A stretch of DNA of 64,000 nucleotides from Geobacillus kaustophilus (GCF_000948285.1 NZ_JYBP01000003.1:1860001-1924000), one strand, 5' to 3'. Counted from the stretch's first letter, positions 17,495-27,323 are shown. Notes: generated by a model from the letters alone, not told the origin. Translations and numbers: made by a program.

Positions 17495-18431
17495 GTCGCA
17501 TTGCCTTTTTTCATCGCAAGGAGCTGCCCGTTTTCTCCGTATATATACGATCTTACCACATTTCCGCTTGCATCGGTTTCATACAGAACGTTCAGGCTGT
17601 CGCCTTGGTAATGGTAGTTCGTCACGACGCCATTGACATTCTTTTGGATGCGCCGGCCGTCTTCATCATATTTGTACGTCACAAAAGGAGTGCTTTCACC
17701 TTTTCTTGTAATCGAGACGAGCTGGTCGGCTGCGTTCCATTCATATTGATACTGACCGTCTTCCAATCGGTTGCCGTTCGCATCGTACGTGATTGTTTCG
17801 TCACCGAAACGAACCAACTGATTCGCCGCATTATAATCAGCCGTGGTCGTCGTCGACTGCCCATCCTTGGTTTTCACGATTTGCTTCCGGTTTCCGAATC
17901 CGTCATAGGCATACTCGATTTTCGTGCCATCTGGAAGCTGCTCTTCCACTAATTGGTCTAGGGCATCGTAACGGTAGACGGTCGTTTCCCCCGTTGGGGA
18001 TTCCACTTTCGTCCGGTTGCCGTTTTCATCGTAACGGTATGTTTCCGATAAAATTTCTTTTCCGTCCGCCGTACCGATCGAAACGCTTTCCACTAAGCCG
18101 CGGTCATCATACGTAAAGGTCGAACCGGCCCCATTTCCTGTCGTGAAGGTGCGAACGTTTCCTCTCTCGTCATAGTCAAAGCGGTACGTATACGTTCCAT
18201 CTTGGACGACCGTATTTTGATCCAATGCATTATATTGGTAATGGATCGTTTGGCTAAAGGACCCATGAGAGAACATGAACTGCTGCAATTTATCCGATGT
18301 GGTTGGGTACAGCCATTTTTGCAGCCCGCCACGGTCCGACAGTTCCACCAGCCGATTCGCTTTATCAAATGTTCTTGTTTTGGTCGTACCGTCTTTTAAA
18401 TATTGTACAGAAAGTTTGTTTCCGTTTTTAT

Positions 18432-18574
18432 GGCTCTTCACCAAAAGTTGTGCTTGATTTTTTATAACACGCTCTACTGACGCTTGTGAGGAAGAATCAG
18501 CAAATCAATGATTTTTGCACATTCTTGTTCAAGAAAGCGTATCACTTGTCAAGTACATGTTGTGGTGATGAACC
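18432..18574. mobile_element. ISL3-ended miniature element, family B
   Basis: 143 bp with ends GGCTCTTCACCAAAAGTTGT and, reverse strand, GGTTCATCACCACAACATGT, the ISL3 type-a end motif. The interior is unlike family A. The flanks GTTTTTAT and ATATTAAT do not match, so a deletion has removed the DNA on one side, including the 5' part of the adjoining Rhs gene. Confidence 0.75.
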
Positions 18575-18620
18575 ATATTAATACAATTGACAACAATATA
18601 TTCCAATATATATATTATTA

Positions 18621-18774
18621 GGCTCTTCACCACAAACTGTATTTGACAAATAAAGACGATCATGATAGAGAAAATCAAAACAGCATTTTTTCCTTTTAAT
18701 ACCATACGTCTCTTTGAGCAACATTGCTATCATGTTTGTCTTTAAAAGTCAAGCACATCTTTTGGTGATGAACC
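18621..18774. mobile_element. ISL3-ended miniature element (family A), copy 2
   Basis: 154 bp with ISL3-like ends (GGCTCTTCACCACAAACTGT and, reverse strand, GGTTCATCACCAAAAGATGT). The exact 8-bp duplication TATTATTA lies at 18613-18620 and 18775-18782. The interior matches copy 1 in reverse orientation. Confidence 0.9.
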
Positions 18775-18841
18775 TATTATTATATGGTGAATTAATTAAT
18801 TTCACAGCAAAAGACTTGCAAATTTGAGAGGAGTAGAAAAG

Positions 18842-18889
18842 ATGTTTAAATGGAGAAAGAGAAAATTAGTTTTGTTAAGCGCATTATTA
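18842..18889 (+). pseudogene. 5' end of a secreted-protein gene, cut by IS630
   Basis: An ATG behind GAGAGGAGTAGAAAAG opens MFKWRKRKLVLLSALL, a typical positively charged n-region followed by a hydrophobic core. IS630 copy 2 interrupts it at a TA after 16 codons. The remainder is not on the other side, which is Imm26 gene 2 on the opposite strand. The gene identity is unknown. Confidence 0.45.
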
Positions 18890-18986
18890 TATACATGCTC
18901 ATTAAAAAGTTAACCTTCGTATAACCGATGCACACTCCAGTTATCCTGTTCCTAAGGAAACCTATGGAAAAGGAGCGGGATCATTC

Positions 18987-19517
18987 ATGAAACGTCTCAA
19001 CATCACCCATGATCACGGATGGACGCCACGGACGCTTCGCAAACAGGAACGGAAAATCAAAAACGCGCTTCTTCGCCAACGGGTGATGGCGGTTCGTTTG
19101 GTCATGGAAGGTTATTTGGGCAAAGAGGCGGCCTCCATGGTCAACGTGTGCCGACAAACCGTTTCCCATTATGTGTCGCTGTTCAACGAAGGCGGTCTGG
19201 AGCTCTTGCTTCATCGGGATTTCGCCCCTGGACGGGAGCCGTTTCTCACCGAAGAACAGCAGGAAGAGATCAAACAGCTTGTGTTGACCACCACTCCCGC
19301 GGAACTGGGCTGGGACGTCGCTTCGGCCTGGAACACCAAACTCCTGCAATCCTATGTCGAAAAGCACTTTGGTGTTTGCCTTTCCCGTGAAGCGCTGCGA
19401 AAACTCCTGCACCGTCAAGGTCTGTCATGGACTCGCCCTACGTACACGCTGGCGAAAGGGAATCCGGATGAGCAAAAGCAATTTGAAAAGCAAATGGATT
19501 TGATAAAAAAAACTTGA
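18987..19517 (+). CDS. IS630 transposase orfA, copy 2
   Basis: A 176-residue DNA-binding half with the same sequence as copy 1 as far as I compared it. It starts 8 nt after GGAGCGGGATC and ends at the A8 slippage site. Confidence 0.9.
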   Translation: MKRLNITHDHGWTPRTLRKQERKIKNALLRQRVMAVRLVMEGYLGKEAASMVNVCRQTVSHYVSLFNEGGLELLLHRDFAPGREPFLTEEQQEEIKQLVLTTTPAELGWDVASAWNTKLLQSYVEKHFGVCLSREALRKLLHRQGLSWTRPTYTLAKGNPDEQKQFEKQMDLIKKT

Positions 19518-20053
19518 TCACCAAGGAGACAGAAGATGCCGTTCTTCTGTACATCGATGAAACGCATATCCGCTCTTATCATGTCTTGCGATCCACTTGG
19601 TCCGAGGTCGGTCGTCAAAAACGTGTGCCGACATTCGGCCATCATGCCCATGTTTCGGTATTTGGCGCGGTGAACGTCCACGATGGGGACATCGTGCTTC
19701 ACCAAACAGAAGCCGCCAACGCCGCGACGTTCTTGGATTTCTTGCGCCTGCTCAAAGAGCGGCATCCCAACCGGATCATTGCGCTCGTCTTGGACAATGC
19801 CCGGATTCATCACGCTCGAATGGGGAAGGACTTTTTGCGAGAAGAAGGACAATGTTTTCATTTCCTGTATCTGCCTCCCTACTCGCCGCAGCTCAACCCG
19901 ATCGAGCGTTTGTGGAAATGGCTGAAGGATACGATGATCGCCAACGCCTTTCACAAAGACCGCCACGAGATCGTGCAAGCGGTTCAACGATTTGCTCATT
20001 ACATTCAGGAACGCCCGGAGGAAGTGTTGCGGCGCTTGGGGTGTTCCGCGTAA
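19514..20053 (+). CDS. IS630 transposase orfB, copy 2
   Basis: A 179-residue catalytic half with YIDETHI, LDNARIHHA and NPIERLWKWLK. It lies in the -1 frame to orfA. It carries ARMGKDFL as in copy 3. Confidence 0.9.
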   Translation: MITKETEDAVLLYIDETHIRSYHVLRSTWSEVGRQKRVPTFGHHAHVSVFGAVNVHDGDIVLHQTEAANAATFLDFLRLLKERHPNRIIALVLDNARIHHARMGKDFLREEGQCFHFLYLPPYSPQLNPIERLWKWLKDTMIANAFHKDRHEIVQAVQRFAHYIQERPEEVLRRLGCSA

Positions 20054-20085
20054 TCGAAAAGTTAACTTTTCAAGGTGCATTTATA

Positions 20086-20438
20086 TAGATGTCATCCTTT
20101 AATCCTTTTCCTTTTACTACTAAACCATAAGTATATTTTTCAATTTCTTTAAGCGGGATTGCGAATACAATACCTGATTCAATATTAGGCGTCTTTCTTT
20201 TCTTTTTCAATTTAAAATTTACATCGACGATTTCCATTTCCCCTAATTGTTCATTAATATTTGAATCAAGTTGTAAAGCCTCCAAGATTAATGCTTCCAA
20301 TTCAGCTACCGTTGGTTTTCTTTCTAAATCTTCTTCATAAATTTTTTTGATTTCTAAGAGCGTATCACTTAACAAATCGATCGCATCATCACTTAAAACA
20401 ACTCTTTCCTTGTTCTTTACGCTTTTCCAGAGTGACAT
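20086..20438 (-). pseudogene. Imm26-like immunity gene 2, 3' half missing
   Basis: Starts MSLWKSVKNKERVVLSDDAI at 20438 and is closely similar to Imm26 gene 1 (IESGIVFAIPLKEIEKYTYGLVVKGKGLKDDIYI). IS630 copy 2 interrupts it at a TA and the remaining roughly 125 codons are absent. Its intact sequence across the IS4 insertion point of gene 1 confirms how gene 1 should read. It lies downstream of DUF4304 gene 2, in the same order as the paralogous pair. Confidence 0.78.
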
Positions 20439-20491
20439 AGTATCACCTTATTACTACTTTTTCTTACGCCAATAGCTTACCTAAATTGTTA

Positions 20492-20529
20492 TAAAAAAGA
20501 CGACACTGCTATAAAGCAAGCAGGTCGCC
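20492..20529 (-). terminator. Terminator behind DUF4304 gene 2
   Basis: The same hairpin and T-run as at 12164-12200 (GGCGACCTGC ... GCAGTGTCGTC then TTTTTTAT). Its conservation shows that the DUF4304-terminator-Imm26 unit was duplicated as a block. Confidence 0.62.
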
Positions 20530-20630
20530 TAGATTGGTTCTATCGTACTGTTTGCTTTTGCTTTATTTTTTCAAACCAATTTTCTGCAACATCTAAATAT
20601 GGTAAAACATTCTTAGCTATTCGAATAAAT

Positions 20631-21965
20631 GGTTCATCACCAAAAGATGTACTTGCACCTGCCATTAAAGTATGTTAGTCGTTTCTAACCGAACCCGTAA
20701 TGCAAAACGCTGGATATTTCTGTATCCATATCCTCGACGTTTGATCAGCTTGATCTTGTTGTTCGTTCCTTCCATTTTCCCATTCGAGTAAGGGGATAAA
20801 ATGCAAGAAACGATTTCTTCTGTTCGCTTGACGAGCGCTTTTGCAATCGCGCGCACAACCGAACAAGGACAAAACGAATACCGATGAATCCAAGACTCCA
20901 AACGTCGTTTCGCCTGTTGCTCGTCTTTGCTTTTGGACACATAACGAAAATGTTGGAGCGATTGGTAGACCGACTTTAAGTCATCGCTTTCATTACACCA
21001 TTCTCGTACGATTTGACGTTCTTCCTCCGTCAATTTCTCTGGGCATGTGCTCAATAAACGGCAAACGTAACGAACATTTCCGTGTTTCCTGCTTCCTTTG
21101 TCTACATATTTGCGGCAACGATCTAAAGCATCCGTAAACAGCTGAATGACATGGAAATAATCGACCACGTGTGTCGCCTCTGGGCAACCCCCTTGAATGG
21201 CTTTTTTCATCGCTGGGGCTAAATCGCTTACGACATACTGAACAGAACGAGACACATGCGCCAACGCACGTCTGATGGCTTCCTCGTTCTTTCCAGCTTC
21301 GATGGCATACCCTTCTCCCGTCTCGGCATCCATGATCGCCACTGCGTAGTCATGCCCTTTTCGAAAGGCAAATTCATCGACACAAACCGCCTTTGGTTGG
21401 ATATCATTCGATAGGAAGGAAGGGGCATGGGTATAAAACCAACGTTCCACGGTCGTGTAAGGGAGTTTGAGCATCCGAGCTACTGCCTGAATGGATGTCC
21501 CGATGCAAGATTGCGCCACCCATTGCTGAAAAGCGTCTGTTGCCACACTTGGAGGGGAGATTTCTGGATAAGACGTGCTGAACGTCATGCCACACGTACT
21601 ACAACGTCTGCGCTCGACAGGGAGTTCAATCCAAAAAATCCCGATTCGTTGAGCATAGCCATGCATCCATTGCTTCTTTTTTCCTGTCATTTTGATCGTG
21701 CGTTTCAAGCAGACAGGACATAATGGGCATTGTTCAGGTAGAGAAAGTTCGAAAATCCAACGATCTCCTTCTTTTCGCACCTTTTGAATCAAAACATCTG
21801 GTAAATCGATAAGTTCTTTGATAAACTGAGAGTACATGCGAATTTTCCTCCAATGGTTTGGTTTGGTCACCTTTACCATACAGGAAAATTCGCATTTTTT
21901 GTACCCTCTATTTTCGCTATGCACACCGATCTTAAATCATCAAGTACAACTTGTGGTGAAGAGCC
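20631..21965 (-). mobile_element. ISL3-family element, type a, copy 2
   Basis: 1335 bp, identical in length to copy 1, with the 8-bp duplication GAATAAAT at 20623-20630 and 21966-21973. The insertion lies in DUF4304 gene 2. Confidence 0.94.
20665..21837 (-). CDS. ISL3-family transposase (type a), copy 2
   Basis: A 390-residue intact transposase, start MYSQFIKELIDLPD behind TTGGAGGAAAATTCGC. It keeps the zinc-finger Cys pairs and the C-terminal GTNNKIKLIKRRGYG block, and shows only isolated differences from copy 1. Confidence 0.93.
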   Translation of the reverse strand: MYSQFIKELIDLPDVLIQKVRKEGDRWIFELSLPEQCPLCPVCLKRTIKMTGKKKQWMHGYAQRIGIFWIELPVERRRCSTCGMTFSTSYPEISPPSVATDAFQQWVAQSCIGTSIQAVARMLKLPYTTVERWFYTHAPSFLSNDIQPKAVCVDEFAFRKGHDYAVAIMDAETGEGYAIEAGKNEEAIRRALAHVSRSVQYVVSDLAPAMKKAIQGGCPEATHVVDYFHVIQLFTDALDRCRKYVDKGSRKHGNVRYVCRLLSTCPEKLTEEERQIVREWCNESDDLKSVYQSLQHFRYVSKSKDEQQAKRRLESWIHRYSFCPCSVVRAIAKALVKRTEEIVSCILSPYSNGKMEGTNNKIKLIKRRGYGYRNIQRFALRVRLETTNIL

Positions 21966-22454
21966 GAATAAATTCTGTTTCCTCTAAATTTTGGTTTTCG
22001 TTATCAAATTTAAACCAATCCTTATCTCCATTTTTATTATTCATTATTCTAAAACGATTGTTTAAGTGAAAAGCTTTCATCTTTTGAAATGGTCGAACTA
22101 TACCATCAACTATCACGTTTCCTTCCCCATTAACCCTTGCTACTCCAACTTCTATTATAAATCCTCCTCCCCATTTATCAAATTGAAACGATAGCAGATA
22201 ACCTAACTGACCTTCTTGCTTCCTAAAATGAGGAAAAGACCCTTTAAATCCCCTGTTTCTTAATTCTGGGACAACTATTTTCTTTAAAGCACTGACCATT
22301 TTATCCTTATTAGATAACATAAAGATCCCCCTTTACTCATTAAAAGCTTTCACGATGTATACTATATAAATTCAGTTTGAAATTCCGACATGTTTAACCA
22401 ATGCCTATTCTTGTCTATACTGCTCCTAAACAGATGAATCAAAGGAGCGGATGA

Positions 22455-23018
22455 ATGATGAAGAAAAAAGGATTACAAATTACGAACAATCATGGTTGGA
22501 CCATCGAACGTCTTCAAGAACAGGAACGCCGAATGAAAAATGCGAACATGGCGAAACGAATAGCGGTGATTCGTCTCATTATGCAAGGCTACTTAGGAAT
22601 CCAAGTCGCTGAGCTTTTGAACATCCATCGTGAAACCGTTTCGATTTATGTTCAAAAGTTTAATCAAGGTGGTATGGATGCGCTATTCAAACGCCATTAT
22701 GCTCCCGGTAGAAAGCCGTATCTGTCTCCAGACGAAGAACGCGAATTAAGAAAGATGTTGGAAGAAAGCACCCCTGCCGATGAAGGATATGGCATCGAAA
22801 CCAGCTGGAATACACGAATCATTCAACATGTATTAGAAGAGAAATTTTCTGTCACCATGTCTCGCGGTGGGATTTGTGATATGCTCCATCGATGGGGATT
22901 TCGCTATACACGCCCTACGTATACCCTCAAACGGGCGAATCCTCAAAAACAAAAAGAGTTTCAACAGGAAATAGAACTCATAAAAAAACTTGTTCGACAA
23001 CACAGTCATAATCTATGA
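22455..23018 (+). CDS. IS630-type transposase orfA (type b)
   Basis: 187 residues, MMKKKGLQITNNHGWTIERL, with a helix-turn-helix around VAELLNIHRETVSIYVQKF and the sequence GGICDMLHRWGFRYTRPTYT. It runs past an A7 stretch (ATAAAAAAAC) before stopping. The catalytic half is in the +1 frame, not -1 as in the other IS630 copies, so production of a full transposase would need slippage of a different size or the gene may be broken. Confidence 0.82.
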   Translation: MMKKKGLQITNNHGWTIERLQEQERRMKNANMAKRIAVIRLIMQGYLGIQVAELLNIHRETVSIYVQKFNQGGMDALFKRHYAPGRKPYLSPDEERELRKMLEESTPADEGYGIETSWNTRIIQHVLEEKFSVTMSRGGICDMLHRWGFRYTRPTYTLKRANPQKQKEFQQEIELIKKLVRQHSHNL

Positions 23019-23529
23019 AGATGAGAGTCATATTCGCGATTACCAAGCTCTTCGTACCACATGGAGTGTCAAAGGGCGTCAAAAACAAATCCCTACGTAT
23101 GGACACCACGCAACGGTTAGCTTATTAGGTGGTGTGAATATCGAAACGGGTGAATTTCTCTGTATGGAAACGGACCAATGTAACGCACAGGCTTTTCTGC
23201 AGTTTCTTCAATACATATTAAACCAATATCCAAACAAACATGTCGTTATGATCTTGGATAACGCAAAAATTCATCATGCCAAAGTTCTTCAGCCTTTTTT
23301 ACAGGAGCGTGAAGAGCAGTTAACTTTTGTATTCTTACCCCCTTATTCGCCGAATTTAAATTTAGTTGAACGAATTTGGGGCTGGCTGAAAGAAAGTGTC
23401 ATTGCCAATCGGTTCCATCCCACTCGAAAGGAGTTGAGAGAATCGATTGTTTCGTTTTTGGAGTACCTTTCTGAATTTCCAGAAAGAGTGCTCCAGCGCA
23501 TCGGACAGGTGGTTATGTCGGAAAATTAA
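22990..23529 (+). CDS. IS630-type transposase orfB (type b)
   Basis: 179 residues with IIYEDESHIRDY (Asp), MILDNAKIHHAK (Asp) and PPYSPNLNLVERIWGWLKES (Glu). It opens with a TTG just after the A7 run and overlaps orfA by 29 nt. Confidence 0.82.
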   Translation: MFDNTVIIYEDESHIRDYQALRTTWSVKGRQKQIPTYGHHATVSLLGGVNIETGEFLCMETDQCNAQAFLQFLQYILNQYPNKHVVMILDNAKIHHAKVLQPFLQEREEQLTFVFLPPYSPNLNLVERIWGWLKESVIANRFHPTRKELRESIVSFLEYLSEFPERVLQRIGQVVMSEN

Positions 23530-23760
23530 TCTGAATCTATATAGTACAACGTTATTTAATTAAACAGTACTCTAAATCCCGATGATGTATAAAATTTTGT
23601 GTCAAGCATTTGGCTAGACCAAAAGAAAAAGGTAGGGTATTCTCTGATTTGGCCAAAAATCTTAGAGAAAGGAGAACCCTACCTATGTCTAAAAGTATAC
23701 CGAATTTAGACTGGCTCAATCAACTGGAAAACGCCATTCGTCAGTTTGTAAAGGAAAAAT

Positions 23761-25374
23761 GTAACTATTCAGCCACCTCATAAAGTGAGCTGAATATTTT
23801 TTGGTTTTCCTGTCTATGATGTGAATATTGATAGACAAGGAGGTGAATCGCATGTTGACGGTACAACAAGCTGTATTGACGGTTGAAAGCTTAATCAGCA
23901 AAGTCCAACAACAAAAACAGCTCATTCATCAACTCATTCAAGAAAATGAACATTTGCGTCAAGAAAACAAACAGCTACGCAAAGAAAATGAACAACTGAA
24001 GTATCGTGTTCAAGAGCTGGAAGCACGCACGAAAAAAAAACAGCTCTAATAGCCATCTGCCCCCATCTTCTGACCGTTTTGAGAAAAAGCGTTCCTCTCG
24101 TGAACCGTCTGACAAAAAGCCTGGCGGACAGGAGGGACATGAGGGAACGACGCTCCGTCAAGTGGAACATCCACATCATCGTGTCGTCCATCGCGTACAT
24201 ACGTGTCAAGGATGCGGGTCTTCTTTGCGTGACGTAAAACCGTTCAAAGTCGATGTCCGTCAAGTGTTTGATCTGCCTCCCGTGACGATGGAAGTGACAC
24301 AACATGAACGCGAAGTGAAATCATGTCCACATTGCCGATGCGTGCAACAAGCCGAGTTCCCATCACACGTCACCAATCATGTGCAATATGGTCCACGGAT
24401 CACGGCGCTTGTCGTGTATTTATACAACATACAAATGATTCCATATCAACGTTTACGTGACATGATGGAAGAGCTATATCAACATCCGATCAGCACAGGA
24501 ACACTTGTCAATATGGTCAAACGAGGTCGCGAAGCACTCGAACCAAACATGGACATCATCGAGGAAGCATTGCTTCAATCGGACATCTTGCATGTCGATG
24601 AAACGAGCTTGCGGATCGATGGCAAACAGGCCTGGGTTCATGTCGCCTGTACATCCGCATATACGTACTTAGCTCCTCACGCTTCTCGTGGAAAGAAAGC
24701 AACCGATGAAATCGGGATTCTTCCACGATATAAAGGAACGATGATGCATGATGCATTCGGTACATACCCGAGATACACCGAAGCCACACATGCCCTTTGT
24801 CATGCCCATCATTTACGTGACTTGAAAGGATTCATCGAACAAGGGCATACATGGGCAAAACGGATGACCACGTTTCTATTAAATGCCAAACAAGTGGTCG
24901 AACAACATGGTGGCTTTCTTCCTGAAGAAGAAGCGAAACGTTGGGAGCACGTGTATGATCGCATACTCGAGAAAGCCAACCATCAGTTGGAAGGGATGAC
25001 ACCGTTGCCGAAAAAAGCGCTCTCCTTCGTTCGGCGACTTCAAAAACGAAAGGAAGAAGCGTTGCGCTTTTTGCGTGAAGCTCACGTTCCTTTTGACAAC
25101 AACCAAGCCGAACGGGATCTTCGCATGGTCAAAGTCAAAGAGAACATCTCGGGTACATTTCGTCAGGAAACGTTCGCGCAGTCGTTTTGCATCGCAAGGA
25201 GCATCGTTTCCACACTCACCAAGCACGAAAAAAACGTGTGGGACTCGTTGTGTCTTCTGTTGACAGGCGAAACGATAGATCGTGTTCTTTCCGCTACGTA
25301 GGGCATTTTCTATGACAGAAATGCCCTATTTGTGCTGGGCTACTTTACACACTAGCATCGGGGTGAATAGTTAC
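23761..25374 (+). mobile_element. IS66-family element, copy 3
   Basis: 1614 bp, one base longer than copies 1 and 4 because of an extra A at about 24030-24039. The target duplication GGAAAAAT lies at 23753-23760 and 25375-25382, inside the IS256 transposase gene. Confidence 0.94.
23852..25301 (+). pseudogene. IS66-family transposase copy 3, frameshifted
   Basis: The A8 run of the other copies (coding TKKNSSN) is A9 here, so the frame closes at 24049 after the coiled coil. The remaining 1.25 kb is open in another frame from 24006. Everything else matches copy 2. Transcriptional slippage on the A9 run could still give some full-length protein. Confidence 0.85.
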
Positions 25375-26643
25375 GGAAAAATTAGAGTTGATCATGAAGG
25401 AAGAAATTCAGAGTTTCCTCGAAATTGAACAGAAGGGAACGTCGAATAGAAGAAACGGCTATTACCATCGAAACCTAGATACGCAGTATGGTCGTATTGA
25501 AGGCCTTTCTGTCCCAAGAGACCGAAACGGGGAATTTCAAACGCAGTTGTTCCCCCCTTACCAACGCCATACCGGCTGGCTCGAGGAAGCCGTCATCAAG
25601 ATGTATCAAAGTGGGATGAGTACGCGTGAAATTGGCAAGTTTATCGAACGAATTTTAGGAAATGCCTACTCACCAACAACGATTAGTCATATCACGGATG
25701 TGGTAAAGGAAGACATTGCGAAATGGCACACACGTCCTCTACAAAAGCGATATTCGGTCTTATATTTGGATGGGGTGTACGTGAAACTTCGTCGAGATAC
25801 GGTAGAAAAAGAGGTCATTTATGTCGTGTTAGGTGTAAACGAAGAAGGGTATCGTGAAATTCTCGACTTCTTCGTAGGAGGACAAGAAAGTGCCTATGGG
25901 TGGCAAGAGATCCTCCACAATCTCTACAAGAGAGGATTACAGGAAGTACTTCTTGGTGTATTCGATGGCCTTCCGGGACTGGAGGAAGCCTTTAAAGCCG
26001 TTTATCCGAAAGCCGATGTGCAGCGCTGTGTCGTTCACAAAGTACATAATACCTTAAATCGTGTTCGGAAAAAAGATCAATTTGAAGTGGCAGAGGATCT
26101 CAAACTGATTTATCGCGCACCGAATAAGGAGATGGCGTTACAGATGTTTCAACAGTTTGAGTCGAAATGGTCCAGCAAGTATCCGAGAGAAGTCCAATCT
26201 TGGGCCAATGAGTTGGATGTCCTCCTTACATTTATGGATTATCCAAGCAGTATTCGAAGTGTGATTTACACGACCAATGCCATTGAACGAACGATCAAAG
26301 AGATTCGGAAACGTCTAAAGCCGATGAACAGTTTGAGTAGTTTAGAAGCCGCTGAAAAAGTCGTGTATTTGACCATCCAAGATTTTAATGAGAAATGGGC
26401 AGGGCGAAAGTGGCGAGGATTTGCCGAAGCACATGAAGCCCTTCAACGAATGTTTGAAGAACGTTATAATTAACCAAATAATGTAAATCAATGAGATAAG
26501 GGGGATTCTCTCTTTCCACACAGGAGACTGAATATTCAGTCTCCTGTGTGGAGGAAACCAGTCTTCCCCTCTATTCTAAATCTATTTCAGAGATACCCTA
26601 TCTATCTTACATTACACAAAATTCTTGACGGTACCGGGTTAAG

Positions 26644-26889
26644 TTAAGGGATAAATATAACCAATAAAACCATGAATATAACTATACCCAAAATAAAAGA
26701 AAGTAATTTAATCCACCATTTCTCCTCAAACTTTATATAAATTAATCCTGTTATTATGACAAAAAGCCATTTAGGGATATTAATAGAGAAAGTCTTAAAA
26801 AACTTAATTTCATACAATAAAATTACTGTTACGAACGCTATTACACCTACTAAAGAAGAAATTAATATTATTCGTGAAAATCTTTTCAT
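26644..26889 (-). CDS. Small membrane protein, putative immunity protein
   Basis: 81 residues from ATG 26889 (MKRFSRIILISSLVGVIAFV), with AAAGAGG upstream. It has three hydrophobic segments (about 6-26, 38-52 and 60-80) and few charges. It follows the Rhs tip ending at 26989 by 100 nt. Membrane immunity proteins usually answer membrane-acting toxins, which fits the hydrophobic tip. The family is not recognised. Confidence 0.55.
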   Translation of the reverse strand: MKRFSRIILISSLVGVIAFVTVILLYEIKFFKTFSINIPKWLFVIITGLIYIKFEEKWWIKLLSFILGIVIFMVLLVIFIP

Positions 26890-27323
26890 ATTGGGAACCT
26901 CTTTGTGATAGTATATTTTTTTTATGTTGCTTTTATATAGACCGTTGTATCCCAAATACCTCATAGACTTTCATGTTACTTTGGGAATTCAGCGCTTCTT
27001 TAGACGTGGATATTTCAGATATGCCTTACCTGCATTCCAAATGAAAACCCAAGCATCTGCCAAACCGACTATTGGAATTCCTACTCTTATCCCCATTCTC
27101 ACAGCTGCTTTTAAAGCTGTCTTTCTTGCTTCTCGCAACAACCTCTGGGTGGCAACACGTGACAAGGTCCGAGAAGCCTTTCCACTTTCTAATATATAAA
27201 CTACTTGATATGTTAAAGCCGTTGTATATACATGCTCATTAAAAAGTTAACCTTCGTATAACCGATGCACACTCCGGTTATCCTGTTCCTAAGGAAACCT
27301 ATGGAAAAGGAGCGGGATCATTC

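Larger units (their letters stand above)
15495..18431 (-). pseudogene. Orphan Rhs cassette with HxxHGxHWQ toxin tip, split by IS4 copy 2
   Basis: The Rhs core runs from 18431 (GNKLSVQYLKDGTTKTRTFD) through YD repeats to 17495. It resumes after IS4 copy 2 at 16236 (YFYHYNAHGDVIALTD) and reaches the boundary NNPVKMVDPDGKF. The tip has a hydrophobic segment (AAAALSGAVIDAGIYAW) and a basic C-terminus with FEFHPPHNGHGYHWQLNRW, probably the catalytic or metal-binding part. The 5' end is cut by a miniature element at 18432. The 17640-18430 segment appears nearly identical in DNA to 39000-39790 of wapA. There is no start or signal peptide. Confidence 0.75.
18890..20085 (+). mobile_element. IS630-family element, copy 2
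   Basis: 1196 bp with TA flanks and the same ends as copy 1. The left flank is the signal-peptide fragment and the right flank is the interrupted Imm26 gene 2. The two flanks are unrelated, pointing to recombination between IS630 copies. Confidence 0.92.
20540..22320 (-). pseudogene. DUF4304-like immunity gene 2, interrupted by ISL3 type a
   Basis: The 5' piece 22320-21966 begins MLSNKDKMVSALKKIVVPEL behind AAAGGGGG. The 3' piece is 20622-20540. Removing the ISL3 element and one GAATAAAT copy leaves 438 nt, exactly 145 codons plus stop, collinear with the protein at 12211-12627. Without the insertion it would be a normal gene. Confidence 0.82.
22365..23541 (+). mobile_element. Second IS630-family element (type b)
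   Basis: About 1177 bp with TA flanks. The ends are TATAAATTCAGTTTGAAATT and, reverse strand, TATAGATTCAGATTAATTTT. It is distinct from the three 1196-bp copies. It sits just upstream of DUF4304 gene 2, so it may have removed that gene's promoter region. Confidence 0.82.
23685..26473 (+). pseudogene. IS256-family transposase interrupted by IS66 copy 3
   Basis: The N-terminus MSKSIPNLDWLNQLENAIRQ lies at 23685-23760 behind AAAGGAGAACCC, and the rest at 25383-26473. Taking out IS66 and one GGAAAAAT leaves 1167 nt, 388 codons plus stop, in frame. Motifs are LYLDGVYVKLRRDT, GVFDGLPGLEEAFKAVYP and TTNAIERTIKEIRKR. It gives the full-length reference for the truncated copy at 263-1353. Confidence 0.88.
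23581..26635 (+). mobile_element. IS256-family element copy 2, carrying IS66 copy 3
   Basis: The ends GATGATGTATAAAATTTTGT and, reverse strand, GGTACCGTCAAGAATTTTGT form an imperfect inverted repeat. IS66 copy 3 lies inside with its duplication GGAAAAAT. The 8-bp flanks of the IS256 itself (TAAATCCC and GGGTTAAG) do not match. The palindrome at about 26510-26550 matches that behind copy 1. Confidence 0.82.

Noticed and set aside
26924-27199. 91-codon plus-strand frame next to IS630 copy 3
   Set aside because: The minus strand here is the continuation of the Rhs tip (TTALTYQVVYIL), which joins in frame across the IS.
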